Shown here piece after piece: positions 17,359 to 26,944 of a stretch of DNA of 64,000 bases; within the stretch, counting starts at the first letter, position 1, and each line of letters opens with the position of its first letter. A program made the translations under genes and the position numbers. This DNA is from Clostridium sporogenes (GTDB lineage Bacteria; Bacillota; Clostridia; Clostridiales; Clostridiaceae), in assembly GCF_001020205.1 (NCBI RefSeq), contig NZ_CP011663.1:558001-622000 (forward strand). Reading direction: 5' to 3'. Under the pieces are notes generated by a model. The model was given only the letters and a program-made list of their open reading frames with translations, had not been told where the DNA came from and did no database searches.

Positions 17359-18441
17359 ATGGAAAATAATAATATATATAAATTAAGCAATAATTTAAGA
17401 ATATATGATAACGGTGAAAATGAAATAAGATTTAGAAGTGGATTATGGAACTATAATGAAGCAGTTTTAGACTTAAGCTCAGAGACACCAAATTTTATAA
17501 AAGTTTTTAGAATTATTATAAATGATTTGAAAAATAATAAAGCTTTTTCGATGAAATATTTAGATGAACATAATATAAATGATGAAGAGAAGAATAATTT
17601 AATTAATGTTATAAGTTCTTTAAGTGAAGCAGGTATGTTATGTAGTGAAAATGAAAAAGACAATGAATTTGAAATGTCAAAGGTATTATTAGGAGATTTT
17701 AGATATAATCTTAATAAAAAAGAGGGGGAACCCCAAAAAGTATTATTTATATCAGATAATGATTATGCTAAAGAAACTGCTAAAAGTTTATCTGATGGAA
17801 TGAATATGAAATTAGATTTATGTTCAAAAGAAACTATAGATAATATAATTTCTATGGATTTAACTTCTAATTTGGATGCTTTAGAAAAAAAATCGAACAC
17901 AGAAAATCTAAAAAATAAATTAAAGAATTACTCTAGCATACTAATATGTATGGGTCACATTAATATGAATTTATTTAGAAATATAAATAGAGTATCTATA
18001 GAACTTAAAAAACCTATTATTATGTCCTTTATTGATGGACCATTTATAACTATTTTAAGTACATTACCACCTAAAACAGGATGTCTAGAGTGTTTTGAAC
18101 AAAGAATACTATCAAGACTTGAAGATCATGTTTTATATCATAAATTTATAGAAAGTGACTTCAAAATTAGTGAGAAACCTCATAAATCCATAATTCCTTT
18201 ATTAAATATTATGACTAATATGTTGATATCTGAAGGTTTTTTAATAAATAATTTTAATACTTGTAAAATTGAAGGTAGGGTACTTAGTATATTTGTACCT
18301 ACCTTAGAAATACAAACTCAAGATTTATTAAGAGTACCATTTTGTCCTGCTTGTGGAAATATATCAAAGGCTAAGTTAAGTGAAATAAATATATCCACTA
18401 GAAATATTGTGGATGAAATTTTAGAAGATATTAATTCTTAA
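17359..18441 (+). CDS. closC: TOMM cyclodehydratase C-protein (SagC family)
   Basis: A 360-residue protein, ATG after GGAGGATTAATT. It contains an E1-like fold that has lost ATP-binding function in the family. A structural zinc site is visible as GCLECF (around residue 245) and FCPACGN (near residue 335). The N-terminal ~90 residues are expected to be the RiPP recognition element that binds the leader peptide; FRSGLWNYNEAVLDL is in the right place for its strand-helix pair. It acts with ClosD to cyclise Cys and Ser/Thr side chains. The gene is translationally coupled to closB (2-bp gap). Confidence 0.88.
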   Translation: MENNNIYKLSNNLRIYDNGENEIRFRSGLWNYNEAVLDLSSETPNFIKVFRIIINDLKNNKAFSMKYLDEHNINDEEKNNLINVISSLSEAGMLCSENEKDNEFEMSKVLLGDFRYNLNKKEGEPQKVLFISDNDYAKETAKSLSDGMNMKLDLCSKETIDNIISMDLTSNLDALEKKSNTENLKNKLKNYSSILICMGHINMNLFRNINRVSIELKKPIIMSFIDGPFITILSTLPPKTGCLECFEQRILSRLEDHVLYHKFIESDFKISEKPHKSIIPLLNIMTNMLISEGFLINNFNTCKIEGRVLSIFVPTLEIQTQDLLRVPFCPACGNISKAKLSEINISTRNIVDEILEDINS

Positions 18442-18456
18442 CTAGGAGGCTTTGAG

Positions 18457-19815
18457 ATGATAAAATTTTACCCAAGTTTTAATAATATATTAGAGAACTT
18501 TAAAGCTTTATCAGGAAATCAAAGTGGTATATTAGAAGCATCCTGTATGCCTGTAGTTAATTTTAATGGTGATGTGTTTTTAAAAAGTATAACAGGAAAC
18601 ATGCCAGATTATCATAAACAAGTATTTAATAAGGATGTATCTATGCAATATCACATAATAGGTTATGGATCACATTATGAGGAAGCTTTAATTAAATATA
18701 CCGGTGAAAGTATTGAAAGGTATTCTAGTATTATGGGACCGACACTATTAAAGGATAAGATTATATATAAAAGTTATAAGGAATTAAGCAAAAATAATAA
18801 AGTGATGCCTTTAAAATATATAGATGTATTTACAGAAAAACAAATAAAAAAAGCTAAAGAATTAAATGTGGATATTTGTGATAAAAAAGTAAAAGAAGAT
18901 GACATAATAGGATGGATTAAATGCCCTTCTTTATTAAACAAAGGTGAAGAAATATATGTACCAGCAAAAATGATGTTTGTAGGCTATGAAGAGAATAAAA
19001 GTAAAGGAGAAATGAATTTTATACCATCCTTTAGTACAGGTACTGCAGCTCATAAAAGTCTTAAAAAAGCTCTTTTAAATGCTCTAATTGAATATATTCA
19101 AATTGATTCTTTTATGATTACCTGGTATACAAAAGGGAAATGTTCTTTAGTTAAAATAGATGATGAAAATGTGCTTAAAGTTTTAGAAGATGTAAATCTA
19201 GGAGAAAATTCTTCCTATGAAATAATACCTGTATATATGGCTTTAGAGAAATGCCCTATACATAATTTTGGAGTTTTTTTAAGAAGAAAGGATAATAAAC
19301 TTCCTTATTTATTATTTGGCGTACAAGGAGGATTAGATGCCTCTCATGCTTTAACTAGAGGAATAATGGAAGCAGCTTCAATATCCTATGGAGCATATTT
19401 TAATGCGATTTATAATAAAAATATGCTAAATAATGTTATGAAAAATGATCATAAATTTTTAGATTTAGATTCAAATGTGTTATATTATTCTCTTCCAAAT
19501 AAAATTGAAGAAAAAAATAAATTAGTAGAAGAGTTTATAGGGAATGAAATTACTTTAAGTTCTTTAAATAAATTAAATATAAAAGATATAGATGATCAAA
19601 TAAAGACTTTATTAAATTATTTAAAAAATATAAGTGAATATGCAGTATATTTAGATTTAACGCCGCCAGAAACTAGGGACAAGGGTTGGTATGTCATGAG
19701 AGTTATGATTCCAGAATTAATTGAAATGTGTATACCAGAGTTTCCCTTTGAAAACCATCCAAGAATGAAAAAATATGGAGGAGTAATTAATGAACATCCG
19801 CACCCAATGCCTTAA
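18457..19815 (+). CDS. closD: TOMM cyclodehydratase D-protein (YcaO family, SagD)
   Basis: A 452-residue YcaO-domain protein, ATG behind CTAGGAGGCTTTGAG. It shows AYNS-type ATP-binding segments (EALIKYTGESIERYS and LNALIEYIQIDSF), a TRGIMEAAS helix, and the late ETRDKGWYVMRVM. The Pro-rich C-terminus NEHPHPMP is characteristic of catalytically competent azoline-forming YcaO proteins. It uses ATP to activate the peptide backbone amide during ring closure. Its last 26 bp overlap the start of closE, suggesting coupled translation. Confidence 0.93.
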   Translation: MIKFYPSFNNILENFKALSGNQSGILEASCMPVVNFNGDVFLKSITGNMPDYHKQVFNKDVSMQYHIIGYGSHYEEALIKYTGESIERYSSIMGPTLLKDKIIYKSYKELSKNNKVMPLKYIDVFTEKQIKKAKELNVDICDKKVKEDDIIGWIKCPSLLNKGEEIYVPAKMMFVGYEENKSKGEMNFIPSFSTGTAAHKSLKKALLNALIEYIQIDSFMITWYTKGKCSLVKIDDENVLKVLEDVNLGENSSYEIIPVYMALEKCPIHNFGVFLRRKDNKLPYLLFGVQGGLDASHALTRGIMEAASISYGAYFNAIYNKNMLNNVMKNDHKFLDLDSNVLYYSLPNKIEEKNKLVEEFIGNEITLSSLNKLNIKDIDDQIKTLLNYLKNISEYAVYLDLTPPETRDKGWYVMRVMIPELIEMCIPEFPFENHPRMKKYGGVINEHPHPMP

Positions 19816-20428
19816 TTTGTTAATACTATTAGTTACCTTTAATCCGATAGTATTAGCTCAGTTATTTTTAAATAATGAAAAATCCTACAATGAATCCTTA
19901 GAAAAAAGTCTTAAAATACTAGCTATAATTTATATAATAATACTCATGGGGATATTTGTTATTTCCCAGGAAAAATTTTATATAAATATAGATAATAATT
20001 ACTACTGGTATATTATTGCTGTTTTATTTGTACCATTAACTATAATTTTGGAAATAATTGTAGGATATATTATAATAGGTGTTTCTGATAAGAACCTTCC
20101 GAAATTTAAAATATCTTTAGCATTTACAAAAACCAATATTAATGTGATTATATTATCTATTTTTATAGGTATTTTTGAAGAAGTTGTATATAGACAATTA
20201 TGGTTCAACATCTTATTTAAAGATTTTAAGTTACATATAGTGGTAGTTTTCATTATTACATCCTTTGTATATGCTTTAAATCATATATTTTTAGGTGAAC
20301 AGGTATTTTTTCAAAAAATACTAGCAGGGGTTGTTTATGGAGGATTATTCTATTTAAGTGGATTTAATATATTGATTCCTATAATAGCTCATTGCTTAGA
20401 AAATACAGTCATTCTCTTGAAAGGTTGA
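19790..20428 (+). CDS. closE: CPBP (CAAX-type) membrane protease, SagE-like
   Basis: A 212-residue membrane protein with about six hydrophobic segments. The CPBP (Abi) motifs are visible: EEVVYRQ (EExxxR) around residue 125, a histidine in LNHIFLGEQ, and IPIIAHCLEN at the end. In SLS-type clusters this protein is proposed to cut the leader from the modified precursor, and homologues also serve in bacteriocin immunity. The start ATG at 19790 lies inside closD behind GGAGGAGTA, giving a 26-bp overlap. The protease role is inferred from family and position. Confidence 0.85.
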   Translation: MNIRTQCLNLLILLVTFNPIVLAQLFLNNEKSYNESLEKSLKILAIIYIIILMGIFVISQEKFYINIDNNYYWYIIAVLFVPLTIILEIIVGYIIIGVSDKNLPKFKISLAFTKTNINVIILSIFIGIFEEVVYRQLWFNILFKDFKLHIVVVFIITSFVYALNHIFLGEQVFFQKILAGVVYGGLFYLSGFNILIPIIAHCLENTVILLKG

Positions 20429-20435
20429 TAAGTTT

Positions 20436-21164
20436 ATGAGTTTATATTTTAAAATTTTAGTATTTATTTTAATGAGTATATACATAGTACTGCTTTATTT
20501 ACCTATTAATATTAATTATAAAAAATTTAAATCTATAAAAAAATTATGTTTAAATTTAGGTGGATTTATAGGAATATCAGCAACTAATTGTTGGAGTTTA
20601 ATAAAATATATACATTTATTAACTATGGGTGTAATACCTATGGCATACTTTTTTTACAAAGGTTTTGTTAAAAGTTATAACATATGTATCCAAACAAATA
20701 TAATTGAGTCTTTTATTTTGATAATATTGTCTTTTATAGGGATTTTAGAGATAAGCTTTTTTATAATTATAGTTATTGTTTCATATTTAATGAAAAAGGA
20801 TAGTAGAAAAGAAATGAGTAAGGTATCCTGGATAAAATTTAATAAAGAATATCCCTTTTATACAGGAATAGTTAAACCAATAATATATTCTTTCTTTGAA
20901 GTGTTATTTTATTATTATGTAATGTTGTATATATTTAATGATTATTTACAAGTATCGCTTATGAATTCCATTATTGGAATCGCAATATTATATTTCATAA
21001 GTAAATTAGTTTTTACAAAAAATAAAGAACAAGCTTTAATATATGGAATTTGGGCCTTTGTTTTAAATTTTATTGGGTCTTGTATAATGATTTACAGTAA
21101 TTCCATCATTCTTACACTTATTTTATATTTATTTTATTCATTTATAATAACTTTTAAAGAATAA
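20436..21164 (+). CDS. closF: Membrane protein of the clostridiolysin cluster (SagF-like)
   Basis: A 242-residue protein with six or seven hydrophobic helices and no catalytic motif I can identify. The GGTTGATAAGTTT before the ATG is a weak ribosome site, 7 bp after closE, which fits coupled translation. Its position between the CAAX-type protease and the ABC exporter corresponds to SagF in the streptolysin operon, whose role is unknown though essential there. Assignment is by synteny and topology. A 161-bp gap follows before closG. Confidence 0.75.
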   Translation: MSLYFKILVFILMSIYIVLLYLPININYKKFKSIKKLCLNLGGFIGISATNCWSLIKYIHLLTMGVIPMAYFFYKGFVKSYNICIQTNIIESFILIILSFIGILEISFFIIIVIVSYLMKKDSRKEMSKVSWIKFNKEYPFYTGIVKPIIYSFFEVLFYYYVMLYIFNDYLQVSLMNSIIGIAILYFISKLVFTKNKEQALIYGIWAFVLNFIGSCIMIYSNSIILTLILYLFYSFIITFKE

Positions 21165-21325
21165 ACCTTAAACATTATACTTTTAGAGAATAGTAAATCC
21201 TATATTTTATACAAGAAATGTTATATAAAAAAATATACGCTAGATCCTTTTATCATATGTATAAAATATTATAAATGTTTATTTTGCACCATTACTGTAG
21301 GAGATATTACAAAGGAGATGATCTT

Positions 21326-22258
21326 ATGAATATTATAGAAATAAAAAATCTTGAAAAAAAATTCGGACATAATACTGCTGTTAATAACATAAATTTAGCT
21401 GTTAAAGAAGGACAAGTCTTTGGATTTTTAGGACCTAATGGAGCGGGAAAAAGTACTACTATAAATATGATTTGTGGACTCTTAACCCCAACTAAGGGTG
21501 AAATATTTATCCTAGGTAAGAAAATGGACAATAAAGCTAAGGATTTAAAAAATAATATTGGCATTGTTCCACAGGATATAGCTATATATGAGGATTTAAC
21601 TGCCTATGAGAATGTGGCTTTCTTTGGAGGTCTTTATGGTATAAGAGGACAAGAACTAAAAGAAAGAGTAAAAGAAACCTTAGAATTTGTTGGTTTGTTA
21701 GATAGAGCAAAGGATTTTCCATATAAATTTTCTGGTGGTATGAAGCGTAGATTAAATATTGCTTGTGCTTTAGTTCATCAACCTAAACTTATTATAATGG
21801 ACGAGCCTACCGTGGGTATTGATCCCCAATCAAGAAATCATATCTTAGAGTCTATAAAAAATCTAAATGCAAAAGGTTGTACAATAATATATACAAGTCA
21901 TTATATAGAAGAGGTAGAACAATTATGTACAGATATAGCAATTATTGATAAAGGAACTATTATTGCTCATGGAAAAAAAGATGCGTTAGTAGAAAAGTAT
22001 TCTGAATTAAATATAGTTGTAATTAATACAGAAAATTCAAGTGAAGTAAGTACAGAAGCATTGCAATCTATAGATGGTGTAGTGGAGGTTAATATTAAAG
22101 ATAATATTATTGAAATAACAAACAATAATTCTAATAACTTAGATGATATAATTATGTACTTTTTAAAGAATAAAATTAAAATAAAAAATATAGAAAACAA
22201 ACATAGTGATTTAGAAACTATATTCCTTAAACTAACTGGCAAAAAATTAAGAGATTAG
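21326..22258 (+). CDS. closG: ABC exporter ATPase of the clostridiolysin cluster
   Basis: A 310-residue ABC ATPase. ATG at 21326 follows AAAGGAGATGATCTT; the longer frame from 21275 lacks a site and adds an implausible N-terminus. It has Walker A GPNGAGKST, Q-loop VPQDIA, signature KFSGGMKRRLN, Walker B KLIIMDEPTVGID and H-loop TSHYIEEVE. A ~85-residue C-terminal extension ends SDLETIFLKLTGKKLRD, typical of drug/antibiotic ABC-2 exporters. It powers export of mature toxin with ClosH and ClosI. It is strikingly similar to the ATPase at 28142-29077 throughout, including the C-terminal tail. Confidence 0.92.
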   Translation: MNIIEIKNLEKKFGHNTAVNNINLAVKEGQVFGFLGPNGAGKSTTINMICGLLTPTKGEIFILGKKMDNKAKDLKNNIGIVPQDIAIYEDLTAYENVAFFGGLYGIRGQELKERVKETLEFVGLLDRAKDFPYKFSGGMKRRLNIACALVHQPKLIIMDEPTVGIDPQSRNHILESIKNLNAKGCTIIYTSHYIEEVEQLCTDIAIIDKGTIIAHGKKDALVEKYSELNIVVINTENSSEVSTEALQSIDGVVEVNIKDNIIEITNNNSNNLDDIIMYFLKNKIKIKNIENKHSDLETIFLKLTGKKLRD

Positions 22259-22269
22259 AGGTGACCTCT

Positions 22270-23394
22270 ATGAAAATATTAAATATATTAAAAAAAGAAA
22301 TACTTCAAAATCTAAGAGATAGAAAATCTATGTTTTTGATGACTTTATTTCCTATGCTTTTAATTTTAATATTAGGAACAGTTTTCTCAGGAAATTTTGC
22401 ATCTGAAACTAATATTCCAGAAATTAATGTTGTGTATTTTATAAATAAGGATGTAAAAATAGATAAAAATTTTAAAGATTTCACTAAAGAGATTGAAAAA
22501 ACTATGGATGTGAATTTTAAAGAAACTAAAGATGAAAAAGATGCTTTAGAAAAAATAAGTAATGGAAATATTGATGTATATATAAAAATTGTAGATGATA
22601 AAAATATACATATTTATGAAAACAATGTACGTGCTTTTAATTCCCAATTAGTTGGAAGCTTGTTGGATACTTTTGTAGATAAAGTTAATATGACAAAAGA
22701 GGTAGCTTCAAAAAATCCAATGGCTTTATCTAAAATAAAAGTAGATAGTTCTGCAGATTTTATAAATACAAAAACTATAGATGGCAAAGCTTCACCAAGA
22801 GGAATAGATTATTATGCGGTCACTATGATGACTATGACTATTTTATATGGAACAGCAGTGGGCTCTATGAGTATTGCTAGTGAAATAAAACGAAAAACTT
22901 ATAAAAGATTAATTTGTAGTAACACATCATCTTTAAAAATATTATTTTCAAAAATACTAGCTTCATTTTTGGTTATAGCCTTTCAAAGTTTTTTAATATA
23001 TTTGTTTAGTAAATATATTTTAGGAACAAATTGGGGAAATAATAAATTAGCTTTGATTTCTGTGGTAGCCTCTTTAATATTTATGGCAGTATCTGCAGGG
23101 GTATGTATAGCTAATACTGTAAAAAATGAAGGGGTTATGGCTATAATTATATATATGTTCGTACCTATTTTAACTTTCCTTGGAGGCGGTTATGTACCTT
23201 TAGAACCAATAGGAAGTAAAATATTAAATTCTATATCAAATATATCACCATTAAAATGGAGTAACGATGCTATATTTAAAATTATTTTTGGCAATAATCT
23301 AAGTATATTTGGGACAACTATATTAATTAATATAGGGGCTGGAATTTTATTTTTATTAATAGCTATATTATTTCCAAGAAAGGATGTGATATAA
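22270..23394 (+). CDS. closH: ABC-2 type permease of the clostridiolysin exporter
   Basis: A 374-residue protein. ATG at 22270 is chosen because GAGGTGACCTCT before it provides the ribosome site and the GTG at 22261 overlaps that site. It has one N-terminal helix (FLMTLFPMLLILILGTVFSG), a ~150-residue external domain, then five C-terminal helices including the GGGYVPLE segment typical of ABC-2 permeases. It starts 11 bp after closG and is followed at 1 bp by closI. It pairs with ClosI as a heterodimeric membrane pore. Confidence 0.88.
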   Translation: MKILNILKKEILQNLRDRKSMFLMTLFPMLLILILGTVFSGNFASETNIPEINVVYFINKDVKIDKNFKDFTKEIEKTMDVNFKETKDEKDALEKISNGNIDVYIKIVDDKNIHIYENNVRAFNSQLVGSLLDTFVDKVNMTKEVASKNPMALSKIKVDSSADFINTKTIDGKASPRGIDYYAVTMMTMTILYGTAVGSMSIASEIKRKTYKRLICSNTSSLKILFSKILASFLVIAFQSFLIYLFSKYILGTNWGNNKLALISVVASLIFMAVSAGVCIANTVKNEGVMAIIIYMFVPILTFLGGGYVPLEPIGSKILNSISNISPLKWSNDAIFKIIFGNNLSIFGTTILINIGAGILFLLIAILFPRKDVI

Positions 23395-23395
23395 A

Positions 23396-24538
23396 ATGAA
23401 ACAAGTATTTTTATTAACCAAAAGTATTTTAAAAAGAACCTTTAGAAAAAAGTCTAATATAATAACCTTTATATTACTTCCTTTATTGGCTGTATTTATA
23501 GCTTTATTTTTAAATGCCTCCGGAACTTCTTATAGTAAAATAGGAGTGGTAGATTTAAATAAATCTTATTTGTCTAAGGATATGATAAAATCTATAGATG
23601 CTAAAAAGAACTTTGTTGTAATTAAAGTTTCAAAAGATGATATGAATAAAAAATTATTAGATAAAAAAGTGGATTGTGTAGTGGTTATTCCTGAGAATTT
23701 TCATAAGGATATAATAGATGGTAAATTTAAAAAATTAGATATCATATCTCTTAGAGGTGAAGATATTACTTCGTGGATAAAAAATTATTTGAATTATTAT
23801 GTAGATACTCTTAATAATATAAGTGTAGCTTCAAATAAAGACGTAAAAGTTTTTAAAAAACTATATGATGGATTTAAAAAACAAAATTTAAAGATTAATT
23901 ATAAAGCTATAGGGGATAAAACTAAAAGTAAATCCGTAACAAAGCAAAGTATAGGTTTATTACTTGTATTTATGCTTATAGCTTCTAGTACAGCCTCATC
24001 TTTTATATTAAAGGATAAAACTAATAAAACATATTATAGAATATTTTGTTCTAATATTAGTAAAAGTAAATATATAATAGCTAATGTAATAGCTAATTTT
24101 ATAATTTTTTTAATACAGATATTTGTAATTTTGTTTATGTCATTATATGTTCTGAAGCTTAATTTTTATATAGATACAAAGATAATGTTTATAATATTAT
24201 GTTCCTTTGGATTTGTATCTATTGGTTTTGGAATAATTATTGCAGCTTTTTCTAAAAGTCTTAATCAATCATCCTATTTATCAAATATACTAATAACTCC
24301 AACCTGTATGCTATCAGGATGCTTTTGGCCTTTAGATATGATGCCAAACTTTATGCAAAAACTAGCTAATATATTTCCCCAAACCTGGATACTTAAAACT
24401 ATAGATTCTCTTCAACAAGGGAAGAGTTTTAATGAGGTTATCTCATACCTTAGTATAGTAATTTTATTTGCAGTAAGTTTCTTTATTATAGGAATATTAA
24501 AATTAACTAAGGATGAAAACTTAAAAAGTATTTTTTAA
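23396..24538 (+). CDS. closI: Second ABC-2 type permease of the clostridiolysin exporter
   Basis: A 380-residue protein with the same layout as ClosH: an N-terminal helix (NIITFILLPLLAVFIALFL), an external region to about residue 190, then five helices. It contains the LSGCFWPLDMMPNFMQKLA segment, comparable with GGGFWEIKIMPKFMQNLA in the permease at 30207. It begins 1 bp after closH and is the last gene of the cluster; no clear terminator follows in the 230 bp before the next gene. Confidence 0.87.
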   Translation: MKQVFLLTKSILKRTFRKKSNIITFILLPLLAVFIALFLNASGTSYSKIGVVDLNKSYLSKDMIKSIDAKKNFVVIKVSKDDMNKKLLDKKVDCVVVIPENFHKDIIDGKFKKLDIISLRGEDITSWIKNYLNYYVDTLNNISVASNKDVKVFKKLYDGFKKQNLKINYKAIGDKTKSKSVTKQSIGLLLVFMLIASSTASSFILKDKTNKTYYRIFCSNISKSKYIIANVIANFIIFLIQIFVILFMSLYVLKLNFYIDTKIMFIILCSFGFVSIGFGIIIAAFSKSLNQSSYLSNILITPTCMLSGCFWPLDMMPNFMQKLANIFPQTWILKTIDSLQQGKSFNEVISYLSIVILFAVSFFIIGILKLTKDENLKSIF

Positions 24539-24771
24539 GTTATAAAAAATAAATGTAGATAAAAATTTTTTAATAGGTTTTTATTAAAATTAGTGAGTTA
24601 AAATAAAATTAGTATGTTAATATTTATAAAATTATAAAAGCATTTTTAGAATTTTAAAGTTTATATGATGTAAATATATGAATGATCATTTATTTTATAT
24701 TAATATTTATTTAATTGTTGTATCTATTTAAATTTGCTATAATTGTTTTGAAGTCTCAATTTTAGGAGAGG

Positions 24772-25431
24772 ATGAGTTTTTTGGACTTAAACTATAGAAT
24801 ACTTTCAAAAATACTAATAATACCAGCTATATTAGTAGGTCTTACAGTACATGAATTTGCTCATGCTTATGTAGCAGACAAATTAGGGGATAAAACTCCT
24901 AAATTTCAAGGAAGATTAACATTAAATCCCTTTTCACATATAGACATTATAGGTTTTATAATGATATTATTAATTGGATTTGGATGGGCCAAACCGGTAC
25001 AAATTAATCCAAGTGCATTAAAAAGAGGATATAAAGATGAGATAAAAGTTTCTGTAGCAGGGGTAACTGCAAATGTAATTACAGCATTTTTATTTGCATT
25101 ATTAACAGGTTTCTTGTTAAAGTTAAAATTAGTGAACTTTGGAGATATAACTTCCTTAGGTGGTATAATAGGTTTAATATTAAACTATGTAGTTAGAATA
25201 AATTGTATGCTAGCAATATTTAATTTAATGCCTATACCAGGACTTGATGGCTTTGACATATTGAGAGATTTATGGCCTAAGACTTTTTATAAAATATCTG
25301 ATGTAATTTATAGATATCAAATGATTATTCTATTGATATTTGTGGTAACTCCTATTTCATCATTTTTAGTAGGAATACCAACTAATTTTTTACATTATTC
25401 TTTTATAAAAATAGCTATGATTATATTTTAG
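24772..25431 (+). CDS. Site-2 protease (M50) family membrane metalloprotease
   Basis: A 219-residue protein, ATG behind TTAGGAGAGG. It has four to six hydrophobic segments, a zinc site HEFAH near residue 27, and the second motif NLMPIPGLDGFDILRDLWP, in which the Asp completes the metal site. Short stand-alone members (YwhC/YdiL-like) occur widely in Firmicutes; their substrates are mostly unknown. It lies between the clostridiolysin genes and a two-component system. Any part in toxin processing is speculation from position. Confidence 0.88.
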   Translation: MSFLDLNYRILSKILIIPAILVGLTVHEFAHAYVADKLGDKTPKFQGRLTLNPFSHIDIIGFIMILLIGFGWAKPVQINPSALKRGYKDEIKVSVAGVTANVITAFLFALLTGFLLKLKLVNFGDITSLGGIIGLILNYVVRINCMLAIFNLMPIPGLDGFDILRDLWPKTFYKISDVIYRYQMIILLIFVVTPISSFLVGIPTNFLHYSFIKIAMIIF

Positions 25432-25440
25432 AATTTAAAA

Positions 25441-25480
25441 AAAGTTCCTCAAAATTAAATCCATTTTGAGGAACTTTTTT
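25441..25480 (+). terminator. Terminator after the M50 protease gene
   Basis: AAAGTTCCTCAAAA pairs with TTTTGAGGAACTTT and is followed by a T run. Confidence 0.9.
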
Positions 25481-25681
25481 AGTTAGTAGAAATTGTAGAC
25501 AATTTACATAAAATAAAAGTAATCGTAAAACTGATTTATTGCTTAAAAATAAAAAGATTGTTGATTCAATTGCAAATAATGAATAGAATTAATGATATAA
25601 ATATATTTTATGTTTTGTGATATATAAATTTAAAACTATATTTTTTATTAATATGTTTAGCATATTAAATGGGAGAATTTT

Positions 25682-26773
25682 ATGAGAGAATACATAATTT
25701 ATAATAAAATGATAATATTTTTATATTGTGCATATACGTATACTGAACAAAGAGTTTATACTTGGACTATTATATATTTTCTTTTATATATAATATTTAA
25801 CTTTTCTATAGAGATTTCAAAAAACAATAAGGCAAAACTTATTTTAAATTTGTGTTCTATAATTTTGTGGTTATTATTTATAAGCAAGGGTGAATTTAAT
25901 ATATTTTTAATAATAGTTAATATATATGATATAAATTATTATTTTAATAAGAAAAATTACATAGCATTAATTATAATTTTTATATTAAGTTGTTTTATTC
26001 CTTATGAAATAGCCAAGGAATTTTTAGTAATAGCTCTACTAAGCTTTATGAATTTTTCATTATATAAAAAATGCTATAAAAGAATAGGTGAATTGACGGA
26101 AAAAAATTATAATATTACACAAAAAAATCATAACTTAAATAATCAAATAGTTTTAAATGAAAAGCAAGAAAATTATAATTTATATTTGTCACAATTGGAG
26201 GAAAGAAATAAAATTTCTCAGGAAATACACGATAAAATAGGACATGTGCTAGCAGGAAATATAATGCAATTAGAAGCTTGTAAAATATTAATGGAGAAGG
26301 ATAAAGAAAAAAGTGAAAAATTAATGGAGAAATCTATAATGTCTCTAAGAGAGGGATTAGAAGAAGTAAGGTTAACAGTTAGAGATTTAAAACCCCCAAG
26401 GGAACAATTAGGTTTGACAAAGATAGAAACTGTTATAAATAAATTTATGTTAAAAACAGATATAGATACAAAATTGGTTACTAAAGGGGATTTAAGTTTA
26501 GTAGGCTACAAGCAGTGGAAAATAATTCAGGAAAGCTTGCAAGAATGTCTTACCAATATAATAAAATACTCTAAAGCTACTAAAGTTTCTATAATTATAG
26601 AAGAGCTAAATAAATTTATAAAGTTTAATATAAAGGATAATGGAATAGGGTGTATGAATATAGAAAAAGGGATAGGGATTAGAGGAATAGAGGAAAGATG
26701 CGAAAATGGAAATGCTAAATTAATAATAGATGGAGGAGATGGTTTTTCGCTTATAATACTTTTACCTAAATAA
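25682..26773 (+). CDS. NarL/LiaS-type sensor histidine kinase
   Basis: A 363-residue protein, ATG behind GGGAGAATTTT. About five or six closely packed N-terminal helices (residues ~10-125) with almost no external loop suggest sensing within the membrane. A short coiled coil leads into HisKA_3 (EERNKISQEIHDKIGHVLAG, phospho-His in EIHD). The HATPase_c domain shows KDNGIGC and GIGIRGIEERC, ending in GDGFSLIILLPK. It pairs with the response regulator 171 bp downstream. The arrangement kinase, regulator, ATPase, two permeases is that of Bacillus LnrJKLMN, which responds to membrane-active polyenes. Confidence 0.9.
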   Translation: MREYIIYNKMIIFLYCAYTYTEQRVYTWTIIYFLLYIIFNFSIEISKNNKAKLILNLCSIILWLLFISKGEFNIFLIIVNIYDINYYFNKKNYIALIIIFILSCFIPYEIAKEFLVIALLSFMNFSLYKKCYKRIGELTEKNYNITQKNHNLNNQIVLNEKQENYNLYLSQLEERNKISQEIHDKIGHVLAGNIMQLEACKILMEKDKEKSEKLMEKSIMSLREGLEEVRLTVRDLKPPREQLGLTKIETVINKFMLKTDIDTKLVTKGDLSLVGYKQWKIIQESLQECLTNIIKYSKATKVSIIIEELNKFIKFNIKDNGIGCMNIEKGIGIRGIEERCENGNAKLIIDGGDGFSLIILLPK

Positions 26774-26944
26774 AGGATTATCTTTGTTTAACATATTGCA
26801 AGTTGTCCATTCTTTAATAATAATACTTAAGATTAAGAAATAATTTATTTTCTATATATTTTAAGATTGTATGTATTTAAAATAGTAATGTAATTAGAAA
26901 GTGTATTTAAAATATAATTAATGTATAAAAAAGGGGGGAATGGA

